A stretch of DNA of 64,000 bases from Saccharopolyspora flava (GCF_900116135.1 NZ_FOZX01000002.1:577959-641958); one strand, 5' to 3'; counted from the stretch's first letter, positions 51,549-64,000 are shown. The notes: generated from the sequence alone by a model not told the origin. Numbers and translations are program-made.

Positions 51549-53756
51549 GTGGCTTCGATCAGTTTGACTGCGCGTGTGTCCGCCTCCGCTCGCGATACCC
51601 GCCGCGGGGTGGTGCGGCTGCACCCCGAGGTGCTCGACGCGCTGGGACTGCGGCCGTGGAGCGCGGTGCGGTTGACCGGGGCCCGGGAGACCGTCGCGCT
51701 GGCCGCCGCCGCGGAGCGCACCTCCCCCACCGGATTCCTGCTGCTCGACGACGTGGCGCTGCTCAACCTCGGCGTCACCGAGGGAACCTCCGTCGCGGTC
51801 GCCCCCGCGCAGGTGGAGGTCGCCAAGCGGGTCCGGATCACCGGGTCCCGGATGGCCAGGGCGACGGTGTCGCCGGAGACCGCGCGGCTGGCGCTGACCG
51901 GCAAGGTCTTCTCCCCCGGCGACGCGGTGTCGCTGCTGCCGCAGGACCTCTCCCCCGCCTCGTCCACCCGGGCCGGGGAGGTGCGCAGGCAGATGTCCGC
52001 CGCGATCGGCCTGACCTGGACCAACGAGCTCATCACGATCGCCTCCGCCGAGCCCGCCGGAGCCGTCGCCGTCCAACCGTCCACTGTGGTCGAGTGGCAG
52101 GACGGCACCACCGAGACCCCGCCGGAGACCCCGGCCGCCGAGCCGGAAACCCCGCAGCCCGCACCCGAGCAGGAGCACGCCGCCGTCCCGGTGGCCGACC
52201 TGGTGGGCTCGCGCGAGACCGCCCGCAGGCTCACCGAGTGGCTGCGGCTGGCCTTCGACCAGCCCGACCTGCTGCGCAGGCTCGGCGCCGAACCCCGCCT
52301 CGGCGCGCTGATCAGCGGCCCGCCCGGCGTCGGCAAGGCGACGCTGGTGCGCGCGGTGTGCGCCGAGGCGGGCGCCGAGCTCGTCGAGGTCGCCGCGCCC
52401 AGCATCGCCGCGCTCGAGGCCCGCACCGCCGCGGCCCGGCTGCAGCAGGCCGTCGACCGCGCCACCAGCGCCTCGGGCGATCGGGTCCTGCTCATCACCG
52501 ACGTCGAGGCGCTGCTGCCCGAGTCCGACCCGCCGCCGCTGGCCACGGTCGCGCTCGACGCGCTGCGCGGCGCCCTCGGCAACGACCGGCTCGCGGTGAT
52601 CGTCACCAGCGCGAACCCGCAGTCGGTCGATCCGAGGCTGCGCGAACCCGGCGTGGTCGACCGCGAGCTGACCCTCGGGCTGCCCGACGACGCCACCCGC
52701 GCCGACCTGCTGGGCGTGCTGCTGCGCGGCACCCCGCTCGACGAGGACGTGCGTCTCGACGACATCGCCGGTCGCACACCGGGTTTCGTCGTCGCCGACC
52801 TGCTGGCGCTGTGCCGGGAGGCCGCGCTGGGCGCCGCGCTGCGGCACGCCGACGACCCCGCCGACCCGCGGCTGCGCCACCAGGACCTGCTGGACGCGCT
52901 GTCCTCGGTCCGCCCGATCTCGATGTCCACTTCGGACAACCTGCAGACCGGCGGGCTCACTCTCGACGATGTCGGCGACATGACCGAGGTCAAGCAGGCC
53001 CTGACCGAGACGGTGCTGTGGCCGCTGCAGTACCCGGACTCGTTCACCCGGCTGGGAGTCGAGCCGCCGCGCGGCGTGCTGCTCTACGGCCCGCCGGGCT
53101 GCGGCAAGACCTACCTGGTGCGCGCGCTGGCGGGCAGCGGCCGGCTCAACGTGCTCACGGTCAAGGGCGCGGAGCTGATGGACAAGTGGGTCGGCGAGTC
53201 CGAGCGGGCGGTGCGGGAGCTGTTCCTGCGCGCCCGGGGTGCCGCGCCATCGCTGGTGTTCCTCGACGAGGTGGACGCGCTGGCCCCGCGACGCGGCCAG
53301 TCCTCGGATTCCGGCGTCGCCGACCGCGTGGTGGCGGCTCTGCTCACCGAGCTCGACGGCGTCGAGCCGATGCGCGACGTCGTGGTGCTCGCGGCCACCA
53401 ACCGCCCGGAGCTGATCGACCCGGCCCTGCTGCGCCCGGGACGACTGGAGCGCCTCGTCTACGTCCCACCACCGGACGCCGACGCCCGCCAGGCGATCCT
53501 CGCAGCGGCGGCCAAGAACACCCCGCTGGCCGACGACGTCGACCTGGCCGAGCTGGCCGCGACGCTCGACGGCTACTCAGCAGCCGACTGCACGGCCCTG
53601 GTCCGCGAAGCCGCCCTCACGGCCATGCGCGAATCCCTCACAGCAGCCGAGGTCACGAACTCCCACCTGACCAAGGCCCGCGAAGCGGTCCGCCCCTCCC
53701 TCGACCCGGCCCAGCTCGAAGCCCTCGCCTCCTACGCCGACGGCCAGCGAAGGTGA
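51549..53756 (+). CDS. CDC48/p97-like double AAA ATPase
   Basis: A 735-residue ATPase. Residues 1-165 are a CDC48 N-terminal-like double-psi barrel region (VVRLHPEVLDALGLRPWSAV). D1 (about 215-440) has an altered Walker A, GPPGVGKATL, with Ala for Thr/Ser, and Walker B LLITDVEALLP lacking the catalytic Glu. D2 (about 460-735) is intact: GPPGCGKTYLVRAL, LVFLDEVDAL, ATNRPELIDPALLRPGRL. So ATP hydrolysis probably resides in D2. GTG 51549 is used. The mycobacterial counterpart (Rv0435c) is likewise next to pssA. Role in protein unfolding is inferred. Confidence 0.92.
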   Translation: MASISLTARVSASARDTRRGVVRLHPEVLDALGLRPWSAVRLTGARETVALAAAAERTSPTGFLLLDDVALLNLGVTEGTSVAVAPAQVEVAKRVRITGSRMARATVSPETARLALTGKVFSPGDAVSLLPQDLSPASSTRAGEVRRQMSAAIGLTWTNELITIASAEPAGAVAVQPSTVVEWQDGTTETPPETPAAEPETPQPAPEQEHAAVPVADLVGSRETARRLTEWLRLAFDQPDLLRRLGAEPRLGALISGPPGVGKATLVRAVCAEAGAELVEVAAPSIAALEARTAAARLQQAVDRATSASGDRVLLITDVEALLPESDPPPLATVALDALRGALGNDRLAVIVTSANPQSVDPRLREPGVVDRELTLGLPDDATRADLLGVLLRGTPLDEDVRLDDIAGRTPGFVVADLLALCREAALGAALRHADDPADPRLRHQDLLDALSSVRPISMSTSDNLQTGGLTLDDVGDMTEVKQALTETVLWPLQYPDSFTRLGVEPPRGVLLYGPPGCGKTYLVRALAGSGRLNVLTVKGAELMDKWVGESERAVRELFLRARGAAPSLVFLDEVDALAPRRGQSSDSGVADRVVAALLTELDGVEPMRDVVVLAATNRPELIDPALLRPGRLERLVYVPPPDADARQAILAAAAKNTPLADDVDLAELAATLDGYSAADCTALVREAALTAMRESLTAAEVTNSHLTKAREAVRPSLDPAQLEALASYADGQRR

Positions 53757-53763
53757 CCACAGA

Positions 53764-54438
53764 TCACTTCCCGACAGAAGGACCCTTGTAGTCGTTGGTG
53801 ATGATGGCGATCAAGCCGGGAGTGGCGTCCTGGATCCCGTCGAACCGGGCGTCGGCGCGGGCGCCGATCCGGGCGGCGAGCTCCTTGGCCTGGCGCTCCT
53901 CGTCGGTGCCGGGGCGGAAGTAGACCGTGGTGGTCGGGATCGTGCCCGCGGCGTAGTTGCCGACCTCGGGCACCTGGTAGCCGGCCTTGCGGAGGTCCTC
54001 GGCGGCGCGGTGCGCGAGACCGGAGATCGTCGAGTTGTTGTAGACCCGCACGATGATCTGCTCGCTGCCCTTGCCGGACCCGACCGGGATGTCCTGCGAC
54101 TGGCCCGATCCCGTCGACTCGCCCGAGCCCGAACCGGTCGACTGGCCGGCCCCGGGGGCCTGGCCCGGTCCCGGCTGCGCGGACTGCGGCGGCTCGCTCA
54201 CCGGTGGGGGCGCGACCGGCGGCGGCTGCACGGGCGGGGCGACGGTGGACGGGGCGGGTTTCGGCGGCGACTGCACCTGCGAGGAGGGGTCCGGCGGCAG
54301 CGGTTGGGCGGTGTCCGAGGACTCGCCGGACATCAGGCTCACGGTCCCGAACACGGCGGCGAGCACGCCGACTCCGATCAGACCCAGGCCGATCAGCTTG
54401 GCCCCGCCTGGCCCGCCGGACGGTTCCCCAACACTCAT
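53764..54438 (-). CDS. LytR C-terminal domain membrane protein
   Basis: A 224-residue single-pass protein. A membrane segment (IGLGLIGVGVLAAVFGTVSLM) lies near residues 15-36, followed by a Pro/Ser/Gly-rich external linker of about 85 residues. The C-terminal LytR_C domain reads IIVRVYNNSTISGLAHRAAEDLRKAGYQV and RPGTDEERQAKELAARIGA. Such domains occur in wall-polymer ligases, but the catalytic LCP domain is absent. The ATG overlaps the DUF3263 stop by one base (TGATG), as in mycobacteria where the two genes are also paired. Confidence 0.88.
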   Translation of the reverse strand: MSVGEPSGGPGGAKLIGLGLIGVGVLAAVFGTVSLMSGESSDTAQPLPPDPSSQVQSPPKPAPSTVAPPVQPPPVAPPPVSEPPQSAQPGPGQAPGAGQSTGSGSGESTGSGQSQDIPVGSGKGSEQIIVRVYNNSTISGLAHRAAEDLRKAGYQVPEVGNYAAGTIPTTTVYFRPGTDEERQAKELAARIGARADARFDGIQDATPGLIAIITNDYKGPSVGK

Positions 54439-54875
54439 CAGTGCAACTCGATTCCCAGTCGTTGAGCGGCCCTGGCGCGCTGCCGCGCCGCCCGTGCCTT
54501 GCGCAGTCTCTTGATCAGCATAGGGTCCGCGCGGAACGCCGCGGGTGAATCCAGCAGCGTGTTGAGAAGTTGGTAGTAGCGCGACGCGGACATGTCGAAC
54601 AGCTCGCGGATCGCGATGTCCTTCTTGCCGGAGCGCTTCCACCACTGCGCCTCGAAGGCGAGGATGCCCAACTCCCGATCGGTGAGCTCCCGATCCGCCG
54701 GTTCCGGTTCCGCGGGGGCGGGTTCCGGTTCGACGATCCGCTGGATGGGCTGGGTGATCGGTTCCGCGAGCTGCAACCGCCGGCGTTCCGGAGCCTGCTG
54801 CCGCCCGTGCGTCCGCGCGAGCTGCTCGCACTGACGGGCGATCTCCTTCGCGGTCAGCATCTGGGCGGCGTCCAT
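54438..54875 (-). CDS. DUF3263 protein
   Basis: A 145-residue protein. The C-terminal 85 residues are DUF3263 (LTDRELGILAFEAQWWKRSGKKDIAIRELFDMSASRYYQLLNTLLD), a helical domain resembling a small DNA-binding fold; a basic tail follows (IKRLRKARAARQRARAAQR). The first 60 residues are a variable Gln/Pro/Glu-rich extension. It is coupled to the LytR_C gene and divergent from def. Function is unknown; regulation is a guess from the fold. Confidence 0.88.
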   Translation of the reverse strand: MDAAQMLTAKEIARQCEQLARTHGRQQAPERRRLQLAEPITQPIQRIVEPEPAPAEPEPADRELTDRELGILAFEAQWWKRSGKKDIAIRELFDMSASRYYQLLNTLLDSPAAFRADPMLIKRLRKARAARQRARAAQRLGIELH

Positions 54876-55034
54876 CCGGCTCCTCGCCTCGCGATCGGTC
54901 GCGGAGAATCACACGGCTGTCATTCCCGGACCAATTGAACCATGCCGTGATCTCGACGGTGAGCCGATCACACGCGGTTTTCACGCGCAAGAGCGGCTCG
55001 GGTGCCTCACCTGCGCAACCGATAGAGTCCGCGC

Positions 55035-55610
55035 ATGGCTGTTCACCCCATCCGCGTCTACGGCGACCCCGTGCTGCACCACCCGACCCGGCGCGTGGAG
55101 AACTTCGACGCCGAGCTGCGCACGCTCGTCGAGGACATGTTCGAGACGATGGCGGCGGCGAACGGGGTCGGGCTGGCGGCCAACCAGATCGGCGTCGACC
55201 TGCGGTTGTTCGTCTACGACTGCCCGGACGACGAGGGCGTGCAGCACCGCGGCCTGGTGGTGAACCCCGAGCTGACCACCTCGGAGATCCCGGAGACGAT
55301 GCCGGACCCGGACGAGGACTGGGAGGGCTGCCTGTCGGTTCCCGGCGAGTCCTACCCGACCGGCCGGGCGAGCTGGGCGAAGGTCACCGGGTCCGATGTG
55401 GACGGAAATCCGGTCGAGGTCGAGGGCACCGGTTTCTTCGCGCGCTGCCTGCAGCACGAGACCGACCACCTCGACGGCTACGTCTACCTGGACCGGCTCA
55501 CCGGCAGGCACGCGCGCGCGGCGAAGAAGATGATCAAGCGCAACGAGTGGGGCGTGCCCGGCCTGAGCTGGGACCCGGCCGAGATGGGCGACCCGTTCGC
55601 CGACGACTGA
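55035..55610 (+). CDS. def: Peptide deformylase
   Basis: A 191-residue metalloenzyme that removes the N-formyl group from new proteins. All three motifs are present: [19 protein letters not shown] (metal Cys) and QHETDHLDG (two His ligands and catalytic Glu). Length matches the actinobacterial type. It is divergent from the DUF3263 gene and lies 82 bases before the TPP riboswitch of thiC. Confidence 0.96.
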   Translation: MAVHPIRVYGDPVLHHPTRRVENFDAELRTLVEDMFETMAAANGVGLAANQIGVDLRLFVYDCPDDEGVQHRGLVVNPELTTSEIPETMPDPDEDWEGCLSVPGESYPTGRASWAKVTGSDVDGNPVEVEGTGFFARCLQHETDHLDGYVYLDRLTGRHARAAKKMIKRNEWGVPGLSWDPAEMGDPFADD

Positions 55611-55691
55611 TCCGGATGGCTGAGGCTCCGGATCGGGCTGTTGTCCCCGGAGCCCCTGCGCCGTAGCCTCGGGCACTGCACAAATCAATCC

Positions 55692-55787
55692 GCGGGAGCT
55701 CGCACCGAAAGCGGGCTGAGAGGGTGGCTGGAGCAACTCCGGGGCCGCCGACCGCAGAACCTGACCGGGTAATGCCGGCGTAGGGAG
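55692..55787 (+). promoter_or_regulatory. TPP riboswitch of thiC
   Basis: The aptamer contains the conserved GGGCTGAGAGGG (55713-55724) and GACCGCAGAACCTGACCGGG (55750-55769), then AATGCCGGCGTAGGGAG. The AGGGAG at 55782-55787 is both the 3' strand of the closing stem and the ribosome-binding site, 9 bases before GTG 55797. Thiamine diphosphate binding should therefore hide the site and shut off translation. Confidence 0.95.
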
Positions 55788-55790
55788 TGA

Positions 55791-57431
<1,641 letters not shown>

Positions 57432-57535
57432 CCCCGACGGGGGCGGCTCCACCGGAGCCGACCCCTCGTCACCAGCACGCTCCGCAGCCGATCGATGCGG
57501 AACGCACTCGACGTAGCATTTCAGGAATGCATGAG

Positions 57536-58360
57536 ATGACCGCTCCGCCCACCGCGCTGACGATCGCCGGGTCGGATTCCGGGGGTAGCGCGGGGATGCA
57601 CGCGGACCTGCGGACCTTCTTCGCCTGCGGCGTGCACGGCATGACCGCCGTGACGGCGGTGACCGTGCAGAACACCACCGGCGTGTCCGGGGTGGTGGAG
57701 GTCCCGGCGGAGACCGTGGCCGCGCAGATCGACGCGGTGGCCTCCGACATCGGCGTGGGCGCCGCCAAGACCGGCATGCTCGCCTCGGCCGCCACCATCG
57801 ACGCGATGCTGGAGGCCTGCGACCGGCACGGCATCGGGCGCGGCGGCACGACGCCGTTCGTCGTCGATCCCGTCGCCGCCGCGCGCAGCGGTGAGCCGCT
57901 GCTGCACCCCGACGCGCTCGACGCGCTGCGCCACCGGGCGTTCCCGCGCGCCACGCTGGTCACCCCGAACCTCGACGAGGTGCGGCTGCTGACCGGCATC
58001 GACGCGCGCACCCGCGACGACCTGCTGGACGCGGCCAAGGCGATCTACGACTTCGGCCCCGAGTGGGTGCTGATCAAGAGCGGGCACCTGCCCGACGACC
58101 CGGAGTGCGTCGACCTCCTCTTCGACGGCACCGAGGCCCTCGCGCTGCCCGGCCCGCGCTACGCCACCGAGCACACCCACGGCGCAGGCGACGTGTTCGC
58201 CTCGGCGATCACCGCCGCGCTCGCCAAGGGCGCCTCGATGCCGGACGCGGTGCGCGGCGGCAAGCGGTTCGTCACCCGCAGCGTCGCCGACGCCTACCCG
58301 CTGGGGTCGGGCGTGGGGCCGGTGTCGACCTTCTGGCGCATCAGCCCTCGCTCGTACTGA
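57536..58360 (+). CDS. thiD: ThiD, HMP(-P) kinase
   Basis: A 274-residue ribokinase-family enzyme that phosphorylates HMP-P to HMP-PP. Substrate-binding TIAGSDSGGSAGMHADLRTF lies near the N-terminus, and the catalytic loop is THGAGDVFASAI near residue 220. I chose ATG 57536, nine bases after AGGA; ATG 57527 would add three residues. It follows thiC and supplies the pyrimidine for ThiE. Confidence 0.94.
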   Translation: MTAPPTALTIAGSDSGGSAGMHADLRTFFACGVHGMTAVTAVTVQNTTGVSGVVEVPAETVAAQIDAVASDIGVGAAKTGMLASAATIDAMLEACDRHGIGRGGTTPFVVDPVAAARSGEPLLHPDALDALRHRAFPRATLVTPNLDEVRLLTGIDARTRDDLLDAAKAIYDFGPEWVLIKSGHLPDDPECVDLLFDGTEALALPGPRYATEHTHGAGDVFASAITAALAKGASMPDAVRGGKRFVTRSVADAYPLGSGVGPVSTFWRISPRSY

Positions 58361-58495
58361 CCAATCAATAGGGTGATTCTCGCCCCCACCCTGTAACCCG
58401 ATAGGTGTTACTCGTCGACATATGTTCGAGAGACGCGTAATCCCAGGGCGCGGAACCTGGAGCGCGGCGAGGGACGACAGGGGTTTGCGAGAGCA

Positions 58496-60481
58496 GTGGC
58501 TAAAGCGGTGTTGACACGAGCGCGGGGATGGCTGGCCACCGAGGCGGGTGCGCCGGATCCCCGGCAGCGCCAGTACGTGCTGCTGGTGGTGCTCGCCGTC
58601 GTCGCCGGAACCGTCGCCGGATGGTTCTTCGAACTGCAGACCCCGATGCTGCTCGGGGCGCTGACGACCGTGCTGGCGCTGACCGCCACCAGCGGTCAGG
58701 CGCTGCGCTCCGACCTGCGCCGGTTCATGTGGCTGACGCCCGCGCTGGTGCTGATGATGGCCGTCGGCCCGATGCTGACCAAGGTGCCGGTGCTGGCCGG
58801 GCTCGCGGTCGCGCTGGTGGTGTTCGGCACCGGGATGCTGCCGGCGCTGGGCGAGCACTACCGGATCGGCGGGCAGATCTTCGCCGCCGCGACGCTGGTG
58901 ACCACCACGACCGGCATCGGCAACGACCAGCCGTTCCTGGTGCTGCTGGCCTCCACCGCCGCGGGCGGGCTGTTCGCGCTGCTGCTGCGGGTGATCGTCG
59001 GGCTCGGCGATCCCGGCCACGCCACGCGCGTCGCGGTGGCCCGCACCCTGCTCACCCCCGGACCCGGCGTGCTCGAAGGGGCCGCGGCGGCGTGGCGCGC
59101 CGACGGCTCCAGCACCTGGCTGGGTCAGGTGCTGGCGGGCTCGGCCCGGTTCCGGGCCGCCCGCGAGACGCTGCTCGCGCAGGCCCAGCAGAGCGACCGG
59201 ATCGAGGCCGAGCGGCTGCGCGAGATCGTCGCCGAGGCCGACAAGGTCGCCGCCGAGCTCGCCCGCGCCGTCCGCTCCCGCGCCTGCACCGGCCTGCCGA
59301 TGGCGGCCCGCCGCGACCCGGCGCAGCTGGTCGTCGCCCGCGGTGGCAGGCAGGACCTGCCCGACGCGGTCGCGGGCGTGAACCAGGGTCTCGACCGGAT
59401 CCGGGCCGCCGTGGTCAACCGGGACGAGTCGCCGGTGCCGCCCGCCGAGGACGGCGCGCTGAAGGAGCGGCTGGTCGGGGCGGTCCGCGCGCACCTGTCG
59501 TTCCGGTCCTCGCTGTTCCGGCACGCGCTGCGCTGCACCCTGGCCGTCGCGGTCGGCATGGTGATCGTGCTGCTGATGCGCGACCCGTCGGCGTCGAGCC
59601 TGCTGCTCGCGCTCTACGTGGTGCTGGCGCCCGCCGCGCGCGACAGCATGACCGGTGCCCTGGAGCGCACCGGTGGCGCGGTGCTGGGCGTGACCGCGCT
59701 GGCCATCCTGATCACCCTGCTGCCGGGCGCGTACCTGCTGGTGCCGCTGGTCATCGGCGGGATGCTGCTGAACATGCCGCGGCTGCGCGCCGAGTACCAG
59801 GTGGTGCTGGGCTGCCTGATCGTGATCACCGTCGTGGACCAGGCGATGGCGCTGGACCGGCCGCTGGTCAACGTCGGCATCAGCTTCGCCGCCAACACCG
59901 CGGTGGGCGCGGCGATCGCGCTGATCGTCGGCTACGTGAGCTACCTGGTGCTGCCCAGCAGCATCCTCCCGGACGTGCGCGGCGCGGTCCGCTCCACCGT
60001 GTGGTCGGTCTCGGAGCTGCTGCGCAGCGTCCGCGCGTCCGGTCAGGGCGCGGACCTGCCGAAGGCGCTGCAGGCCGCGAACGTCCTCGCGCTGCGCCGC
60101 ACCCAGGACCTGCTGGGGATGCCGGCGCTGCTGGACGGCACCGGCGAGGAGACCGACGACAACCACGCCACCCGCGCCGCCGCGATCGCCCTGGACGCGC
60201 TGCGCCAGGACGTCTCCACCCTGGCGTTCCGGCCCGCCGAGGAGCGCAAGGTCGCGGTCCCCGCGCTGCGCTCGGTCGACGACCTGCTGGGCGGCAAGTC
60301 CACGGCCAAGATCCCCGACATCCCGGCAGGCGGCGCCCCGGCCTCGGAGCTGCTGGCGAGCTCCCTGGTGGAGAACGCGCTGCACGCCCGCCAGGCCATC
60401 GACCGCTCCTTCGGCTACGACAACCCGTGGAAGAGCTACACGATCAGCTTCGTCCGCCCCGAACGCCTCCACATCCGCTGA
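58496..60481 (+). CDS. FUSC family membrane protein
   Basis: A 661-residue protein with two membrane blocks. The N-terminal block (residues about 28-165) has some six segments; the C-terminal block (about 345-465) is the FUSC domain proper (FRHALRCTLAVAVGMVIVLLM, YVVLAPAARDSMTGALERTGG, RLRAEYQVVLGC). Between and after them are cytoplasmic helical regions. Related proteins (aromatic acid exporter AaeB, fusaric acid resistance FusC) pump out aromatic acids. GTG 58496 is the best start. It is not obviously part of thiamine synthesis, although thi genes flank it. Confidence 0.87.
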   Translation: MAKAVLTRARGWLATEAGAPDPRQRQYVLLVVLAVVAGTVAGWFFELQTPMLLGALTTVLALTATSGQALRSDLRRFMWLTPALVLMMAVGPMLTKVPVLAGLAVALVVFGTGMLPALGEHYRIGGQIFAAATLVTTTTGIGNDQPFLVLLASTAAGGLFALLLRVIVGLGDPGHATRVAVARTLLTPGPGVLEGAAAAWRADGSSTWLGQVLAGSARFRAARETLLAQAQQSDRIEAERLREIVAEADKVAAELARAVRSRACTGLPMAARRDPAQLVVARGGRQDLPDAVAGVNQGLDRIRAAVVNRDESPVPPAEDGALKERLVGAVRAHLSFRSSLFRHALRCTLAVAVGMVIVLLMRDPSASSLLLALYVVLAPAARDSMTGALERTGGAVLGVTALAILITLLPGAYLLVPLVIGGMLLNMPRLRAEYQVVLGCLIVITVVDQAMALDRPLVNVGISFAANTAVGAAIALIVGYVSYLVLPSSILPDVRGAVRSTVWSVSELLRSVRASGQGADLPKALQAANVLALRRTQDLLGMPALLDGTGEETDDNHATRAAAIALDALRQDVSTLAFRPAEERKVAVPALRSVDDLLGGKSTAKIPDIPAGGAPASELLASSLVENALHARQAIDRSFGYDNPWKSYTISFVRPERLHIR

Positions 60482-60525
60482 GCAGCCGCCGCGGCTGGTC
60501 GCGCGGGGTTCGGTGGCGCGGCTGG

Positions 60526-60595
60526 GGACGGTTTTTGCCAGAATCGCCCGGGATTTCGACTCCGAAATCCCGGGCGATTCTGGCAAAAACCGTCC
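60526..60595. terminator. Perfect 33-bp hairpin between convergent genes
   Basis: Arms 60526-60558 and 60563-60595 are exact reverse complements over 33 bp with loop ACTC. The stem holds GGTTTTTGCCAGAATC, so both strands have a T-run inside it. It ends FUSC and thiG transcripts from both sides. Confidence 0.9.
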
Positions 60596-60621
60596 AACTC
60601 CCCGACCCTTCGGGTCCAGAA

Positions 60622-62704
<2,083 letters not shown>

Positions 62705-62711
62705 CTCCACG

Positions 62712-62796
62712 CTCCCTGCGCCGGCATGACCCGGATCAGGTTCGACGGTCGGAGCCCTGCGCTCCCTCTCAGCCCGGTCCGCCGGGCTCCCGTGCT
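62712..62796 (-). promoter_or_regulatory. TPP riboswitch of thiO-thiS-thiG
   Basis: On the minus strand the aptamer reads GGGCTGAGAGGG (62764-62775 region), GTCGAACCTGATCCGGG (62731-62747 region) and CATGCCGGCGCAGGGAG. The terminal AGGGAG (62712-62717) doubles as the ribosome site for thiO, so TPP should block translation of the whole operon. Confidence 0.95.
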
Positions 62797-62911
62797 CACC
62801 GCCTCCCACAGTACCCGTCCGCAGATCACGACGTCAGCGGTTGGTCGGACCTGTTGCGCAGGCCGCACCGCCGGGGAAGGCGACCGCGACGACAGCCCTT
62901 AGGGTGAGGGC

Positions 62912-63583
62912 ATGCCTGGTTTGGACGGCTTCGGGATTCGCGCTCGCCTCGCCGAGGCGAAGCTGTACTTGTGCACCGACGCGCGCAGCGAGCGGGGTGA
63001 TCTCGCGGAGTTCGTCGACGCCGCCCTGGAAGGCGGGGTCGACATCATCCAGCTGCGGGACAAGAACCCGAACGGCGCTCCGCTGGAGGCCCGCCAGGAG
63101 CTCGCGGCGCTGGAGGTGCTGGCCGAGGCGTGCGTCCGGCACGGGGCGCTGCTGGCGGTCAACGACCGCGCCGACGTGGCGCTGGCGGCCGAGGCCGACG
63201 TGCTGCACCTCGGTCAGGACGACCTGCCGGTGGAGCTCGCCCGCCGCGTCGTCGGCGACCAGGTGGTGATCGGCCGTTCCACACACGACATCGCGCAGGC
63301 GGACTCGGCGGCGACCGAGGCGGGCGTGGACTACTTCTGCACCGGCCCGGTGTGGACGACGCCGACCAAGCCCGGGCGTCCCGCCGCGGGCATCGACCTG
63401 GTCCGGCACGCCGCCGAGCACCGCGGGCACGGTCGTCCGTGGTTCGCCATCGGCGGCATCGGGCTGGACAACGTCGACGAGGCCGTGCAGGCGGGTGCCG
63501 AGCGGATCGTGGTGGTCCGCGCGATCACCGAGGCCGAGGACCCCGTCGCGGCGGCGCGCGAGCTGCGGTCGCGACTCCCGTGA
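62912..63583 (+). CDS. thiE: ThiE, thiamine-phosphate synthase
   Basis: A 223-residue TIM-barrel enzyme that joins HMP-PP and thiazole phosphate. Conserved stretches are [71 protein letters not shown] and FAIGGIG. It is divergent from thiO and has no riboswitch of its own, although the two starts are only about 200 bases apart. Confidence 0.95.
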   Translation: MPGLDGFGIRARLAEAKLYLCTDARSERGDLAEFVDAALEGGVDIIQLRDKNPNGAPLEARQELAALEVLAEACVRHGALLAVNDRADVALAAEADVLHLGQDDLPVELARRVVGDQVVIGRSTHDIAQADSAATEAGVDYFCTGPVWTTPTKPGRPAAGIDLVRHAAEHRGHGRPWFAIGGIGLDNVDEAVQAGAERIVVVRAITEAEDPVAAARELRSRLP

Positions 63584-63589
63584 CATGAC

Positions 63590-63621
63590 GCGACCCCCGG
63601 GGGGTGGTCTCCGGGGGTCGC
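63590..63621. terminator. Terminator between thiE and protease gene
   Basis: GCGACCCCCGG (63590-63600) pairs with CCGGGGGTCGC (63611-63621), 11 bp perfect, between convergent genes. Confidence 0.8.
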
Positions 63622-63653
63622 GCAGTTCTCATGAAAACTTCCCCCACCCACGA
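63622..63653. repeat. Solo fragment of the long palindromic element
   Basis: CAGTTCTCATGAAAACTTCC followed by CCCACCCACG resembles CAGTTTTCATGAAAACTTCC followed by CGACCCCACGG at 51014-51044 in element copy 2. It may be a remnant or a minimal member of that family. Confidence 0.55.
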
Positions 63654-63701
63654 CACGGGCCGCGAGCGGGGGAAGTCTCGGATCACTCGATCAACGGGGG
63701 A

Positions 63702-64000
63702 TCACTGGGTCAGCAGGGAGACGCCGAAGGCGGACAGGGCCTCGCCGACCGGCTGGAAGTAGGTCGTGCCACCGCTGGTGCAGTCGCCCGAACCACCCGA
63801 GGTCATGCCCTGGGCCTGGTCGCCCGAGATGAACGAGCCACCGGAGTCGCCCGGCTCGGCGCAGACGTCGGTGCGGGTCAGACCCTCGACGGTGCCCTCC
63901 TGGTACTGCACGGACTGGTTCTTGGCCTCGACCGTGCCGCAGTGCCAGCCGGTGGTGGAACCGGAACGGCAGATCGACGCGCCCTCGGCCGCCTCGGAGG
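63702..64000 (-). CDS. Secreted serine protease, streptogrisin/alpha-lytic type (3' part)
   Basis: The last 98 codons of a gene that continues beyond the right edge. The fragment contains the nucleophile Ser in [20 protein letters not shown], preceded by [20 protein letters not shown] with a conserved disulfide, and ends [20 protein letters not shown]. This matches the C-terminal half of S1 (S1E/streptogrisin) proteases. The His and Asp of the triad and the propeptide lie outside the window. Confidence 0.9.
   Translation of the reverse strand, partial: SEAAEGASICRSGSTTGWHCGTVEAKNQSVQYQEGTVEGLTRTDVCAEPGDSGGSFISGDQAQGMTSGGSGDCTSGGTTYFQPVGEALSAFGVSLLTQ

Noticed and set aside
62711..62809. ATG 62809 as the thiO start
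   Set aside because: It would translate through the TPP riboswitch. The glycine oxidase family begins after it.

Overview
The window looks like chromosome of a high-GC actinomycete of the family Pseudonocardiaceae, most like Saccharopolyspora. This is an inference from gene content (a cvn conservon, XPB-type helicase, Rpf-LysM resuscitation factor, CIRCE-controlled groEL, DUF3263/LytR_C pair) and from very GC-rich third codon positions. No rRNA, tRNA, CRISPR array, transposase or phage gene was found.

Layout. 1-2058: molybdate ABC transporter (modC partial, modB, modA) and a HTH/TOBE regulator, divergent from moaA-moaD. 4014-6795: CRP-like site, structured leader and secreted Rpf, then a MoaB-MoaE fusion and moaC. 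6945-11342: malic enzyme, a 58-residue conserved-looking small gene, and a helicase-associated protein. 11353-16540: four-gene conservon (cvnA-D). 17137-23890: ABC importer with two tandem paralogous lipoprotein receptors, convergent with a benzoylformate-decarboxylase-type enzyme. 25584-29070: XPB helicase, a SUFU-domain protein, menC. 29286-37637: molybdenum hydroxylase operon (moxR, vWA protein, xdhC, coxS, coxL form II, coxM) plus coxG. 37707-43889: second SUFU protein, GH84 hexosaminidase, groEL, Ser/Thr kinase, cold-shock protein. 44205-53756: AIM24 protein, moeA, degenerate M48-like membrane protein, psd-pssA, CDC48-like AAA ATPase. 53764-55610: LytR_C protein, DUF3263 protein, def. 55692-63583: thiamine genes (thiC, thiD, thiG, thiS, thiO, thiE) with two TPP riboswitches and a FUSC transporter. 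63702-64000: truncated secreted serine protease.

The genes form one clear theme: molybdate uptake (mod), molybdenum cofactor synthesis (moaA, moaD, moaBE, moaC, moeA) and a molybdenum hydroxylase that consumes the cofactor. A second theme is thiamine synthesis, with TPP-requiring enzymes nearby. Two blocks (moaA-moaD-rpf-moaE/B-moaC-small gene-helicase partner-XPB; and groEL-moeA-psd-pssA-AAA-LytR_C-DUF3263-def-thi) match gene neighbourhoods I recall from mycobacteria, with insertions between.

The most unusual content is non-coding. (1) A 171/172-nt element occurs twice (5060-5230 and 29089-29260): two conserved hairpins whose stems differ by many compensatory changes, around strongly conserved unpaired blocks. 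(2) A roughly 0.7-kb palindromic element occurs twice in inverted orientation (24686-25373 and 50673-51423), built from exact 62-bp tandem units flanking a 440-bp hairpin-rich core. (3) Several other families of near-perfect hairpins fill gene junctions.
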